NCBI GenBank assembly: GCA_000827205.1
Contig: KN832564.1
Location: 538,579-602,578 of the forward strand
Origin: Plicaturopsis crispa FD-325 SS-3
Lineage: Eukaryota > Basidiomycota > Agaricomycetes > Amylocorticiales > Amylocorticiaceae
Direction: 5' to 3'
DNA length: 64,000 nt
Every line of letters begins with the position of its first letter. The stretch's first letter is position 1. A model generated the notes under the pieces. That model did no database searches and was not told the origin of the DNA. It saw nothing but the letters and a program-made list of their open reading frames with translations. Shown here piece by piece: positions 1 through 10,402 of the stretch. The position numbers and the translations under genes are program-made.

Positions 1-446
1 GTCGATGACAATGTAACACACCGTCATAAGCAGCAGCAGTGGAAGGAGCTGCTGTACTCCGGCTCCGAGTCCCATGCGCGCTCCCACATATCTCTCATTC
101 GTGGGCGTCAACTGAGTGTCGTCCCTATTGTACATGTAGCCACTGCTGGGCCTCTCGTAAGTCCACTGCTGGATTTGTTCCGCTTACCCGCTCACTAATA
201 GGCGCCTTTTAGTCGTCTCTTTGTCATGACATGCCTCGCTTTCGAGTCAAGGTCTGAATTTTGGGTAGCGCGGTGGTCCTCCGGCGCTCTCTTAGTCGAT
301 ATAAAGCAAAACACAGCGATGCCACTGGGTTTGTACCATAGTTCTCTTCCACTCAAGTAGGACGCTCTCCTTGCAGCGTTGCTTCACATTGAATCGCTTT
401 TCGAAGGCCCAGTGATACACCCTCAAACCCTTTCCCCAGTACCGCG
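1..446. other. 5' edge, no recognised gene
   Basis: No recognisable protein or RNA gene. An open frame runs from base 1 to a GTAAGT-like donor near 158, so the last exon of a gene to the left is possible, but its translation resembles nothing I know. The rest is probably the upstream region of the C2-NACHT gene that begins at 447. Confidence 0.4.
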
Positions 447-3400
447 ATGATGCACCTTCAATTATTTGGTATGTGTCCATGTTCATATTCACTCGCACTA
501 ATTGAATAGCTCTGTTCAGTCATTCGTGCTTGTGCACTCAGGGCAGCGAATTTTCACCACGACCCCAAGGCTCGAGTTACGGTGCAAGTTGATAGTGCAC
601 CGATGATTGAAACGAGCACTGCCCAGCGATCCAAGAACCCGAGCTGGAATGAAAAATTCACACTGTGAGTGTTCTCATAAATTCATTGGCATGCGAGCAT
701 CGAATTCTAAATTGACGGCAACCCCCCAGCGTCGCGAAGGATGAAGGCTCGGTATTCACCCTGAAGATTTTTCACAACTCGCGCATAGGAGTTGACGTGT
801 TCCTCGGTGGCGTCGAGATAGCGATCGGAAAGTTGCTACAGCAAAGAGACAGCGGTAAGCTAGATCCCCATATAACTATCCCCCACATGCTTATCCTGGT
901 GACCAGAGCGTCAAGTAACCCTGTCTCTGGGCTCCCTAGACTCTCACTCTGTGATTTCTGGGGGGGAAATCACAATTCGCTTGCGTGAAATCAGCCCCCT
1001 CGAGGCGGGAGCGACGGCTTCGTCTGAAGCTGGCCATAACATCACTGCGGGTGCACTCGCGGCTCCTCAACTTAACCATGCCCTCGCGGTTATGACTGCG
1101 ATGGCGGGACAGCTGCAACGGGATGCGTTTCATCCACTGGGGGCAGTATTGGCTAAGATGAACATTGTCTCTCAAATGATAGGCCAATTTTCTAAGGTGC
1201 GTATAGTTAGCATCAGTTAAATTAAATCAAGTGCTTACACCACCCTGGCTTGCAGATCCATCCCTATCTTAACGTAGCCTGGCAAGTGCTATCGTCGATC
1301 TACAAAGTGAGCACCGAAGTACGCATTTTCCACCCGTCCTCCTCTTACTTTCCTCAATAACAGGCCGTGCAGGGTCAAGTGGAGAGAGACCAGAAGCTGC
1401 TCGCCCTTTTTGCTGCCATGCAGGACGCGTACTCGGTAGTCGAACCGACGGAGGCTTTTCGCAAAAAGATCCACACGCTAGAGATACTATTCCAGAAGAT
1501 CATCGTTCATACGACGGAGTGCGCGATGTTCATACGAGAGTATTGCGGCCACGGATTTGGTGGTAGGTTGATTACTCAGACTGTGTACGCTAACAAGACC
1601 TGATAACGTTCTTGTAGGACGGCTCGTGCGACAGGCATTCTCTGCACATGGCGAGCGTATTGACGCATTGTCGAACACTTTCGGCCAATTAAAGAAATCT
1701 TTTCTCCAAGGAACCACCATACAAATAGCACTCACATCTTTTCGCATTCTGGACAAGGTAGAAGAGATAGGTATGTTTCACTATGTCCCGCACACTAGGA
1801 TTGTTGCTCACCGAATCTGTAGACGCTAAAATCACACTCCAACTTCTGAAACCTGCCGATATGGATTTTTCCAGTCGCCCTGAATGCCTGTCTAATACAC
1901 GGACTGAAGCAATCCGATACATCACAGATTGGGCTACGGCAGGGGAGTCCAATCAAAATGTCTTATGGATTCGGGGCATGGCTGGAGTGGGAAAGAGCAC
2001 AGTTGCAACGACTGTGGCGAATATCGCACTTCAGCTGCGACGGCTCGGCGCGTTCGTGTTCCACGACCCAGACAACACACAGACCCACCATCATCCTATC
2101 CCTATCGTCAGAACGATCGCACATCAGCTCAGCCTCTTGGACCCGCGGATGAGCGCCGCTATCTCTGATGCCGTAAAGGGGCTCCCAGGCTGCATCCAAG
2201 CGCCAGTTGGTGTCCAATTCCAGAAGCTTCTTGTCCAACCACTCTCCTCCGAGGCCCTGAAAAGTCTCTACGCTGAGGGTTCCATCATAATTGTGATCGA
2301 TGCCTTGGATGAATACGGTCCTCCCGAAAGGCGCAAAGACCTCTTGTCCTTTCTAGCGAAGGACGCGGCCAAGCTCCCGACCTTCCTTCGTATCCTCGTG
2401 ACAAGCCGGGATGAACAGGATATCTCTACTGCATTCCACGGTCAATCGCACATTCTCCAGCACGCCATCCAGGCCACGCCTGAATACAGTAGCCGAGACA
2501 TTCAGGCGTATTTCCGATACCATATGATGGGTCTACGTACTGCCGGGGGCAACATACGCCTCGATTCAGACTGGCCGGACGACGACTCCGTTCGTGAACT
2601 TGCCGATCTTTCATCGGGGCTCTTCATTTGGGCGTCCTCAGCGATGGCGTACATCGGAAACAGTCACCACCCGCAAAGTGCTGTTGAAACTCTTTTGCGG
2701 AAAGACGGTTACCGCACAGTTGTGAGCCTTGATCGGCTCTACAAGAAAGTTCTTCGATCGATCGGCAACTGGAACGATGAAGAGTTTGTCGAAGACTTCC
2801 GTCGTGTCTTAGGTGTCATAATGGTCGCGCGTATTCCACTCTCTGCGAGCACCATTGACAGCCTCTTGGATCAATCCCATGGCTTCCCATCCGCAAACCA
2901 TATCACCTCTCGTTTTGCCTCCGTTCTGCGCCAACACCCCGCTGTCACGACAATCCATCCATCCCTCTCTAACTACATAACCAATGCCGCGCAGTGTGCA
3001 CGCGAAAAGTGGTTCATCGATCTATCCGTTCACAACTCGCGTATAGTGGCATGTTGCCTCGATTGTCTGCAACAATCTCTCGTGTTCAACCTCAGTGACC
3101 TGACGTTTTCCGACACACCGATGGAAGTGAAGGATCTGCCCGAAGATGTTTCTTACGCGTGCAGATTCTGGGTGGAGCATATGTGCGCAGTCACGGACGC
3201 CTCCAAGGCGGAATTATTCATCGAAGGATTGGAGGATTTTCTGCAAGAGCATCTTTTGCACTGGTTCGAAGCCATGAGCATTCTCGGTCATTCTGGCGCT
3301 ATCAGTGGCCTGTTGGACAAACTTCACGACTGGATTGGGGTGCGTTGTTCTCGCGTGAGATGCCCTTCCTTACTATGCAGCGACTAACCATGATTTAGAT

Positions 3401-3680
3401 AAGCCGAAGCAACAAGACGTCGAGCGTGCGCAGCCTCTTGGCCGAAGCCTCACAATTTTCCAAAACATACGAGAAATCTATCCAGGGCCATCCTTTGCTG
3501 GTGTACCTGGTGGCGCAGGCGTTTCATTTTCCCTCTGGATTCTCCGCGACTACCGCCAACTTGAATACGTTGCCAGCGAGCTGGAAACTCGCTCCCCAGG
3601 AAGCGGAGGAAGGAGACTTTGTCACGCTCACTGTCAAGATCTGCACACGACGATCAGTGTCCAGTGCTGACGGTGCTTGA
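447..3680 (+). CDS. C2-NACHT STAND-type NTPase
   Basis: A predicted NLR-like signalling ATPase/GTPase of about 916 aa. Nine exons keep one frame: 447-468, 520-664, 730-854, 940-1196, 1256-1306, 1364-1562, 1618-1770, 1823-3339 and 3399-3680. The N-terminal ~120 residues form a C2 domain: strand MMHLQLFVIRACALRAANFH, then the SKNPSWNEKFTL core and IFHNSRIGVDVFLGGVEIA. This could bind membranes or calcium, although acidic loop residues are sparse. A helical linker follows. The NACHT domain (roughly residues 355-560) has Walker A GMAGVGKST, Walker B IIIVIDALDEYG and a sensor-like RILVTSRDEQD. The C-terminus is helical, and I see no WD40, ankyrin or TPR repeats. The family is known from expanded Agaricomycete NLR repertoires that may act in nonself recognition; that role is inference here. 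Either ATG at 447 or 450 could start. Confidence 0.85.
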
Positions 3681-4246
3681 CTCTCCAGGAATAGTGCTCA
3701 GCGTACACTTTTCCCTAGTATGCCCACTGGTAATACCGCATAGAAAAAATTACTCTGTATCAATCAAATCTACTCTAATAAACACCTTGAAGTCTTGAAT
3801 GTTGAGCTGCCAGTGAGCGCGTCGTATCTACTGTTCGTCATGCATTTGTGCCGCCACCCTCTATACCACTGTGCAAACTTGAATGTACGCTATTTCGATT
3901 AACTCTTGTGGTCCACGACTTCGGACACTTGACCGACGATGCGCGACAATCCTTGTCACCTCTTGGCCAGACACGCCACCTTCACCAACTATGTTAGCCA
4001 AGAAATCGACCACAAAGAAATTCGATGCCACACATCCAAGTCCTCGTTAACGGAGGGAGTGACTTCAACCTCTTCTGTACTTCGACTCCGAGCGCACTGG
4101 CAGAACAGATAGTGCTCACTGGCAGGACAACAACGGCAGTACAAAAGACTGGTGAAACCTTATAGTACGGATATCGATGCGGCACTCATATAAAGGTACG
4201 AGGTGTCACCGAACCTGGGCTGCCAGTAAGCGCACGAGCATCGACA
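3681..4246. other. Intergenic spacer
   Basis: Holds the 3' end region of the C2-NACHT gene and the promoter of the F-box-like gene. I see no credible coding segment. Confidence 0.5.
4189..4195 (+). promoter_or_regulatory. TATA-box-like site
   Basis: TATAAAG lies 52 bp upstream of the F-box-like ATG at 4247, a plausible position for a core promoter element with a short 5' UTR. Supported by position and sequence only. Confidence 0.4.
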
Positions 4247-5512
4247 ATGCTGATGACCGCTACCCCAGAAATGTGTCCCATCTCGCGTGTCCCGAACGAA
4301 ATCATCGCACATATCTTCACAAACGGCTCATTCGACATCGGAGATGGATCTCTACCCTTCCCCGTCCTGGTCTCTCATGTATGCCACCATTGGCGCGTTG
4401 TCGCGATCAACCTATCCTCTCTATGGTCTTGCATCTACTCGACATCCCCTTTCGTCCACTTTCCTCTCGCACTCCTCGATCTTTATCTTCAACGGTCTCG
4501 TGCCTGCAAGCTCAACATTGATGTGCATGCAGAGCCTCCCGAATTCTATCTTCACCTTGCCCATGACGCCTATCGCTGGATCTCCTTCACCGAGCGTAAG
4601 CTCACCGAGCCTGTCCACGAGCTTCTCTGCCAACTGCGCACCCCACATCTCCGTCACCTTAGCATACTCGATGCAGCCCCCGTCAGCAAGAGGGCTTATA
4701 TGCCCATGCCTACCGGTGCGGTACCGGCCCTGTCCACGGTCACGCTGGCGGGCTCCGTGTTTTCGAAGATCGGTTTCAGAGGATACGACACACTGCGTGG
4801 CGTAAAGACGCTCACGCTCTCAGGCAGGCAGGCGTCTCTGCACCTCATGTCTCCGCTGAGTGCAGCTACTTCCTTGCGTACCCTTTGCATCCACGACTTC
4901 GCCCTCGCATTCTGCTCGACAGTCACACAGCAAAACGGTCTCGCACGCATCCGCCTCCCACTCGTGACGACGCTGGAGCTGCAGCCCCATCCCTTCACGC
5001 AGTACGGCTGCGGCCTGGGACCGCTTTCTCTTGGACTTGAGACGCCGGCGCTCGAGCACCTCATCCTCAAGACTGCGTACCCCCGGAATGTCCGTGACTT
5101 CACCGAGGCCTTTGCACTCCACCCGGCTGCGGAACGGTACCCGCGTCCCTACAAGCTAACCCTATATGGCAGCTGGCTATCCGCTGAGCTAATGCGCGCA
5201 GTGCCCAGCATCACGCATCTCGTATTTCGGCCGAGCCACATCTGCAACGAGCGGCGCTTTCTCGCGGCCCTTGAGAGCGCTGTCGATGATGTAGGGCGTC
5301 CGCTGTGGTTGCTGTTGAGGCGCCTTTCGATCGAACGGTGCATAGGCGCGTTCACTGACCCTGCCATTGCTATACAACGGCGTATTGATGGTGGGTGCCC
5401 AATCGAGGTCCTTACTCTAGAGTGTTTCAGCCATGTCATGTCATGCGCAGATAAAGTCGAATGGCTGCGCCAGCACGTTTGTCTTGAGATAGTAAATTTG
5501 GGTGCATGGTGA
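4247..5512 (+). CDS. F-box-like domain protein
   Basis: A single-exon gene of 421 aa. The N-terminus (about residues 12-60) has the F-box-like pattern of Agaricomycetes: ISRVPNEIIAHIF, then VSHVCHHWRVVAINLSSLW. The rest consists of leucine-rich stretches that resemble degenerate LRR substrate-binding regions. Such proteins usually recruit substrates to SCF (Skp1-Cullin-F-box) ubiquitin ligases; the target is unknown. These families are very large and variable in Agaricomycetes, so orthology cannot be assigned. The chosen ATG follows a TATA-like element and precedes the F-box by few residues; the next Met in frame is residue 3. Confidence 0.75.
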   Translation: MLMTATPEMCPISRVPNEIIAHIFTNGSFDIGDGSLPFPVLVSHVCHHWRVVAINLSSLWSCIYSTSPFVHFPLALLDLYLQRSRACKLNIDVHAEPPEFYLHLAHDAYRWISFTERKLTEPVHELLCQLRTPHLRHLSILDAAPVSKRAYMPMPTGAVPALSTVTLAGSVFSKIGFRGYDTLRGVKTLTLSGRQASLHLMSPLSAATSLRTLCIHDFALAFCSTVTQQNGLARIRLPLVTTLELQPHPFTQYGCGLGPLSLGLETPALEHLILKTAYPRNVRDFTEAFALHPAAERYPRPYKLTLYGSWLSAELMRAVPSITHLVFRPSHICNERRFLAALESAVDDVGRPLWLLLRRLSIERCIGAFTDPAIAIQRRIDGGCPIEVLTLECFSHVMSCADKVEWLRQHVCLEIVNLGAW

Positions 5513-5939
5513 TTCAAATGTGAAGCGTGGGTCTATGAGAAGAATTTCATCGTTTTTGACAACCCTTCATGGTAGAGAAACAACAATCAAGTACGTTTGT
5601 GTGATAGCACTGAACGACGCCGCAGATGCCAAAACCCAGATCGCCGGACAGGGCGGGTTTGATTTCTTGCCTCGGAGGGCGACGTCCTCCGAAAGTAACA
5701 TGCACAAATATCTCCACGGCTAGCATCGGGTTGGCATTGCAAGCCCTCGTATGTCGTCACTGGCTACTGGTATGACTGAAAGCACCAAAGTCTCGCGACG
5801 GTGATGAATATTCGAGTAGCAAATTTGGGTGATCAAAAGATTGCATGATACCCAGCCTTTACTCCGATGCGCAGCGATGTAGCGCATCGTAAAAGATATA
5901 TATTTGAGTGTCTACCGCAGTAGCAGGGTTTATTGAGAA
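5513..5939. other. Convergent 3' spacer
   Basis: Sits between the 3' ends of the F-box-like gene (+) and the dehydrogenase (-). No coding or RNA signal seen; it probably holds both 3' UTRs. Confidence 0.5.
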
Positions 5940-6970
5940 TCACCAAGGGAGCGGCTTCCCATCATAGGAAACGAACGCGCCGCCCGTCTCACTTCGGGTC
6001 GCCTTGTCTATCAAATCCACAATACCCTTGGCGCTTTCGTCAACCGCGATAAGGGACTCGCTCGGGACGCCCAGAATTTTGCATGTGTGCAGTGCTAGGG
6101 ACAATGATGAGATAGTGCAAATTGGAAGTACACTGACTATTGCTCACCGGTATCGGTCGCCACGGATCCAGGATGCACCGCGAAGGACACTGGTAACAGT
6201 ACGCATGAGCAGGCCAGGACGTAAACCAAATAGTGCATTAAATGTGCGCCTACCGAAGTTCTCGTTCTCGAAGTGGACCTTGCGCGTGAACCAGTTGAGC
6301 GCGGCCTTCGAGCTGCCATATGCGTACATGCCGAAGGGTATGGTCGGCCCGATAGTAACGCTGCCGGCAATCGTCGATATTACAACGAACTTTGGGGCAG
6401 GGCCCGTTTTGAGGAGGGGGTACACTGCTTGGAAAAGCACGTGCGTGCCGACGACGTTCACCTGCGTTTCAAACTCAGTGTGGACGGTGTCAGAAGTAGC
6501 AGTATGCCGACCTCGAAATGGTCGCGCAGCTCCTGGGCAGGCGTCTCATGCACCGGTCCGATATATTTGCCGATCGCTATCGATCCGTCAGGTCAGTGCT
6601 TCCGCTTTGGTCTCTCGAGAGTCGAAGTACAAGAACGCGCACCGGCGTTAGCGATCACGACATCGAGACGGCCCGCAGTTTTTTCGACAAACGCCGCTGC
6701 GGCCGCGTTCTCGTCCTTGTCTCCCGAAGTAAGTTTGACGATGTGTACCTTCCCGGGGTACTGTTTCGCAAGCGCTTGAAGGCTGTCAGCGGCAGATGGA
6801 TTGCGCGCGCCGGCGAATATGACCACGTCCTCGCGATGGGCTAGTAAGGTAACTAATCCAAGCCCTGTAGGTAATACTACATTGAGAGATGTCCTTATTG
6901 ATAACATACTAGGTAGCTCACCTATTCCGCGGTTTGCGCCAGAAATGAGATAGACGGTAGGTGAGGACAT
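5940..6970 (-). CDS. Short-chain dehydrogenase/reductase
   Basis: A classical SDR oxidoreductase, about 250 aa, with several introns. Visible motifs in order: Rossmann nucleotide-binding SGANRGIG after the MSSPTVYLI strand, VIANAG, the catalytic serine region VVISTIAGS, catalytic YGSSK (Tyr-x-x-x-Lys), and HPGSVATDTG. The C-terminal exon ends in GGAFVSYDGKPLPW. The pattern is that of the small fungal reductases annotated as sniffer- or norsolorinic-acid-ketoreductase-like, so substrate and cofactor preference are open. I chose the Met at 6970 because the glycine motif then sits at the usual distance from the N-terminus; an in-frame Met at 7006 would add 12 residues. A donor near 6516 (GTCGGC) is less canonical than the others. 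Confidence 0.82.
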
Positions 6971-7269
6971 GATGATGCAGGAGAAAGGCTGTGCAGGCTG
7001 TGCCACTGTAGACTCTCGTTTAAATACCGTGACTGATTCGTGCTAAGCATGGCATGAGTTGGAGAACCAACGACGGGCCCCGGTCGACGAATATTATGTA
7101 TCCATGATTAGGATCTAGGAGTTCGAGGAGGGCGCCTGTCTGATTAATTCCAGAGGAGCAGCCGGCGGCTCCAGTACTCGCTACTTAAGTTACGAGGTTG
7201 TACTGTACGGCCAAGCTACTACGCCGGATCTCCTTGTTTTCACGGATTTCTCTACGGATTTTTGCGCGC

Positions 7270-7670
7270 GTTGAAGGTTGAAATTTTGACAGCTCTTTGC
7301 AAATTTCAAAACGGGAGACACCAGCGAAATTTCCGTGTTTGTCCTGGGAACAGCGCTAGCCTGGCGCTAGCGCTCCGAACAAACAAATCGCATCGCCGGG
7401 CGGCTCAGTCGCGCGGCGCCTGATAGCGGAAATCTCACAAATGTAGCGAAAATGCGAGAATAATAATTTAGGCCGTCTAAAGCTACCAGGAAGTATCCAG
7501 GTGATACCCAGCCGGGAACAGTCAGATATCGAGTGAGGGGACTCATAAATTTTTGCCACCTGCCGAGCGGCGGCAGCGCTCTGTTTGCTAGAATCGTTGT
7601 TTCCGGGACAAACACGGAAATTTGGCCTGTGTCTCCCGTTTTGCAAACAGCTGGAAATGTTGAGGGCCGA
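7270..7670. mobile_element. MITE-like fold-back element
   Basis: Two imperfect inverted arms of about 70-80 bp flank a central ~240 bp with no coding capacity. The left arm (about 7270-7352) carries AAAACGGGAGACAC and AAATTTCCGTGTTTGTCC. The right arm (about 7592-7670) carries their reverse complements, GTGTCTCCCGTTTT and GGGACAAACACGGAAATTT. The arms differ by small indels, so the copy is not young. A second small inverted repeat (AGCGCTAG/CTAGCGCT, about 7354-7376) lies just inside the left arm. No transposase is encoded, and I could not fix a target-site duplication. A non-autonomous DNA transposon (MITE) is the best guess; a locally inverted duplication is the alternative. Confidence 0.6.
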
Positions 7671-8030
7671 CCTTTGGCGTCTGCCGTTTGTCGAACGATA
7701 TTTGATGACCCTGTACGCTGTAAGAGGAGTTTCTTGGTAGGAGGAAACAATAAGACTCATCGGAGCCATCGCGTCGTTTTCATGCTTTCTTTCCACTTTG
7801 TTTTCACTCGCACAGCACTTGCATTGCATTGATCGCTGTCCAATGATCTCAACAAGTCATATACCTCTTCCTCTTGGCGACTCTCGAGACGTTTGAAAGC
7901 TGCCGCCCACGAGGCATTGGGAACACGTTTCACGCCCTTGGACGCTCATTGAAAAAATTGCGTAGGAGTCCTGCAGCCCTGGCAATCTGACAGGCTACTA
8001 CCAGAGTCGCCCCCATCCTACTCGTCTCAA

Positions 8031-8051
8031 ATTCCACCTGCTAGGTGGAAT
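8031..8051. repeat. Perfect short hairpin
   Basis: A 9-bp arm ATTCCACCT and its exact reverse complement AGGTGGAAT are separated by GCT. It lies in the gene-poor stretch upstream of the DUF6534 gene. It could be the tip of another degenerate element or a protein-binding palindrome; function unknown. Confidence 0.5.
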
Positions 8052-8687
8052 CAACTTCCCGTAAGTATCACTCTGGCCACACTGTACTGCAGTACAATGA
8101 TGTTTTCGCGTTATTTCAATAGACGCTTGTACTGCTTCTTTGCGAGGTCACCGGCCACTTTGGTGATCCAATTTTGGCGTGTCCGCGACTCGGAGTGAGG
8201 GTTACCTGTTAGTCCATTCTTTCTCGCGTCGTGTGCGGAAGTCTTCGAGCTTCGCCGGTACCAGTGAGTGGATTTTACCAGTACTTGACAATACAGTCTC
8301 ACGCCGCACCTACAGCGCCCTTCAACATCAACGAAGATGATGATCTTGTATGGCAGAAGACCTTGTGAGAATAGTATGTGGATACTTGATCTACGGCGTG
8401 TTCTCCCTAGTGGGTCATACATATAGGGCTCGTGCATGCCGCTCGTACTGTCCTCCTTTCCACTTGAAATCTACGTTGTTCAGTTTCGTATCTGGACGGT
8501 CAGACGCACAGGTGGCTATGTTATCAAGTGTCAACTCTACTCAACAAGATCTAGCTGTCAAGTGAGTGTCAGCATCTTATCCAGCGCGCTTTTAGCCCCT
8601 CAATCACTTCATTCCGTTCAGTGCCGCACCATACGTGAGTGCCAGATCGCCCGCTCTGCAATGCTGCGCTAAGACCGCTCGTAGTTT

Positions 8688-10173
8688 ATGGGTGCGATCT
8701 TGAATTGGGCGCTCCTAGGATGCCTTAGGTATGATCAGGGACCCTCTCATACGAGTGCATACTCAGATCTCCACATCAATGTACAGTGTACAGGTCTGTG
8801 AGTACCAATCCTTCCTTCGTCTTGCCACGAGAAACCCCCATATTTATCGTGTCCATCAGACATATACTCGATCTCGAGTCAGAGTGATAGACATGGTTTG
8901 AAAGCTCTGGGTGAGTACGACCTTGCATTCCGAACATCATGTACTCAATCGGTGGAATGCACTCTCCTTAGTCTATAGCGTATATGCTATCAATTTTAGT
9001 CAGACTGTCATCGCAACGTACACAGCATGGTTGCAGCTTGTTTCGCGGGACTTGGAAAATCTAGCAGGCTTCAATTGGTCTACCAGCGTGGTCCATATAA
9101 TGGCAGCTGTCCGTAAGTACTTCCTGCGCGATATGCGCATGGGCCGATTATGCTCATCTCAGCTTGACAGTGTCCTGCACGGTCCAATGTTTCTCTGCTC
9201 GGCAAGTCTTTGGTCGGGCAGATGACAGACAACCGTGATACTAAGCCTTTCATCACCAGGAGGATCTCAGTCCTCAAGAACACGCCGGCCATGCGGAATG
9301 TTGTCGTTCTTATTGTCGTGGTACATCTCACGAATATCCACCAGTGTTGTAGATTTTGCTGATGCGCTGTAGCTTGCAGTTATGCAAGGTAGTGCGACGA
9401 TCGCATATGCTATCCAAATAGTCATCAAGACAAATGTGAGCACTCTGGCTCTCTTATCCGATGTTTTCTCATAAAAATGTATCGCTGTCTTCAGTTCCGT
9501 ATGAACCAACTGCTAGAAGCTCCCACCGTGCGTTGTCCCTCACTGTGTCGCCCGCACGTGTCTCTGATATAACTATGCATAGATATGGTTGGTAGGAAGT
9601 TTTCTCTGTGACGTCCTTATTGCTGGATCGCTCTTACGCCTGGTAGTTACCTCTCATTTTCTTATTGAGGAAGATGAAAAGGCTCACAAATAGTCGCATA
9701 GCTCAAGGAGTCCCTCTCCCGTACCGCATTCAAATCAACTGAGACAATCCTGACCAGGCTCATCGTCTTGACGGTGCAGACCGGCTTCATCACGGCCATC
9801 GCAGCAGGCCTGCAGCTGATCGCCTACCTCGTCAACTTTGTCGAGATTACCCAGTGCAGCCAGCTGTTCTCGCTTATGATCAGCAAGCTCTACTCGAACG
9901 TGCTCCTCGCGACATTGAACGCTCGCGCTTCTTCCATGACTCGCGATGACCTGGAAACAGGGGCCATGTCGATGAAGTCGGGCGAGGGTATCCATTTCAG
10001 GTCCGAGGTGTCTGAGTTTGCCTGTGCGACGCGCACCGGGTCTGGGGGTCATGTCGCTAGCGATGTGATTTCTATCTCGGTCAGTTTCCTTTATGGTCGT
10101 ATCAGTGGATTTGAACTGATATAATTCCATGTAGCCGCCCAAAGAAAACTTGAATGGTAGCCCTTATGTATGA
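8688..10173 (+). CDS. DUF6534 seven-helix membrane protein
   Basis: A member of the basidiomycete DUF6534 family (function unknown, predicted GPCR-like topology). A 308-aa frame assembles from exons 8688-8728, 8787-8797 (11 nt), 8860-8910, 8972-9112, 9171-9205, 9246-9320, 9373-9435, 9495-9527, 9583-9642, 9702-10079 and 10135-10173. Family landmarks: N-terminal GAILNWALLGCLSVQVYIYS then SDRHGLKALV, the middle VQCFSARQ and RISVLKN, CDVLIAGSLL, TETILTRLIVLTVQTGFITA, and the signature LYSNVLLATLNAR. A polar tail follows. The junction between exons 5 and 6 is uncertain. The intron with a typical branch point (9213-9259) would break the frame, so I used a 40-nt intron. The gene may therefore be intact or carry one indel. 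Confidence 0.7.
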
Positions 10174-10402
10174 CGTCGACCTCCTTGGCGGTGCTATCGA
10201 TTTCATGCTATGCTATCACACATGATGCAGACGACATACCTTCGAATCCGATGACCGCCGCGCAAGGCCATGGGCCCATGGCATCCATTCCTACCACTTG
10301 TAAAGTTTCTCCCACAAAACTCTCGATGTGCAGCGCACTCTTGGTCATGTCCAGCGTGGTGTACATTAATATCGTTGTGAGGAAGGGCACCCGTACGAAT
10401 AT

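Larger units (their letters stand above)
6971..8687. other. Gene-poor region
   Basis: 1.7 kb without a gene I can support. It contains the inverted-repeat element at 7270-7670 and the hairpin at 8031-8051. A minus-strand open frame ending near 8114 has a lysine-rich tail (AKKQYKRLLK) but no recognisable domain. Confidence 0.5.

Noticed and set aside
4421-5517. Long antisense frames over the F-box-like gene
   Set aside because: They mirror the GC-rich codon positions of the real gene and carry no domains.
8111-8437. Minus-strand frame with a lysine-rich C-terminus
   Set aside because: The tail AKKQYKRLLK looks protein-like, but upstream parts do not, and I could not build a coherent exon chain.
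10085-10125. tRNA B-box-like string (AGTTCAAATCC on the minus strand)
   Set aside because: It sits in the last intron of the DUF6534 gene with no A box or cloverleaf around it.
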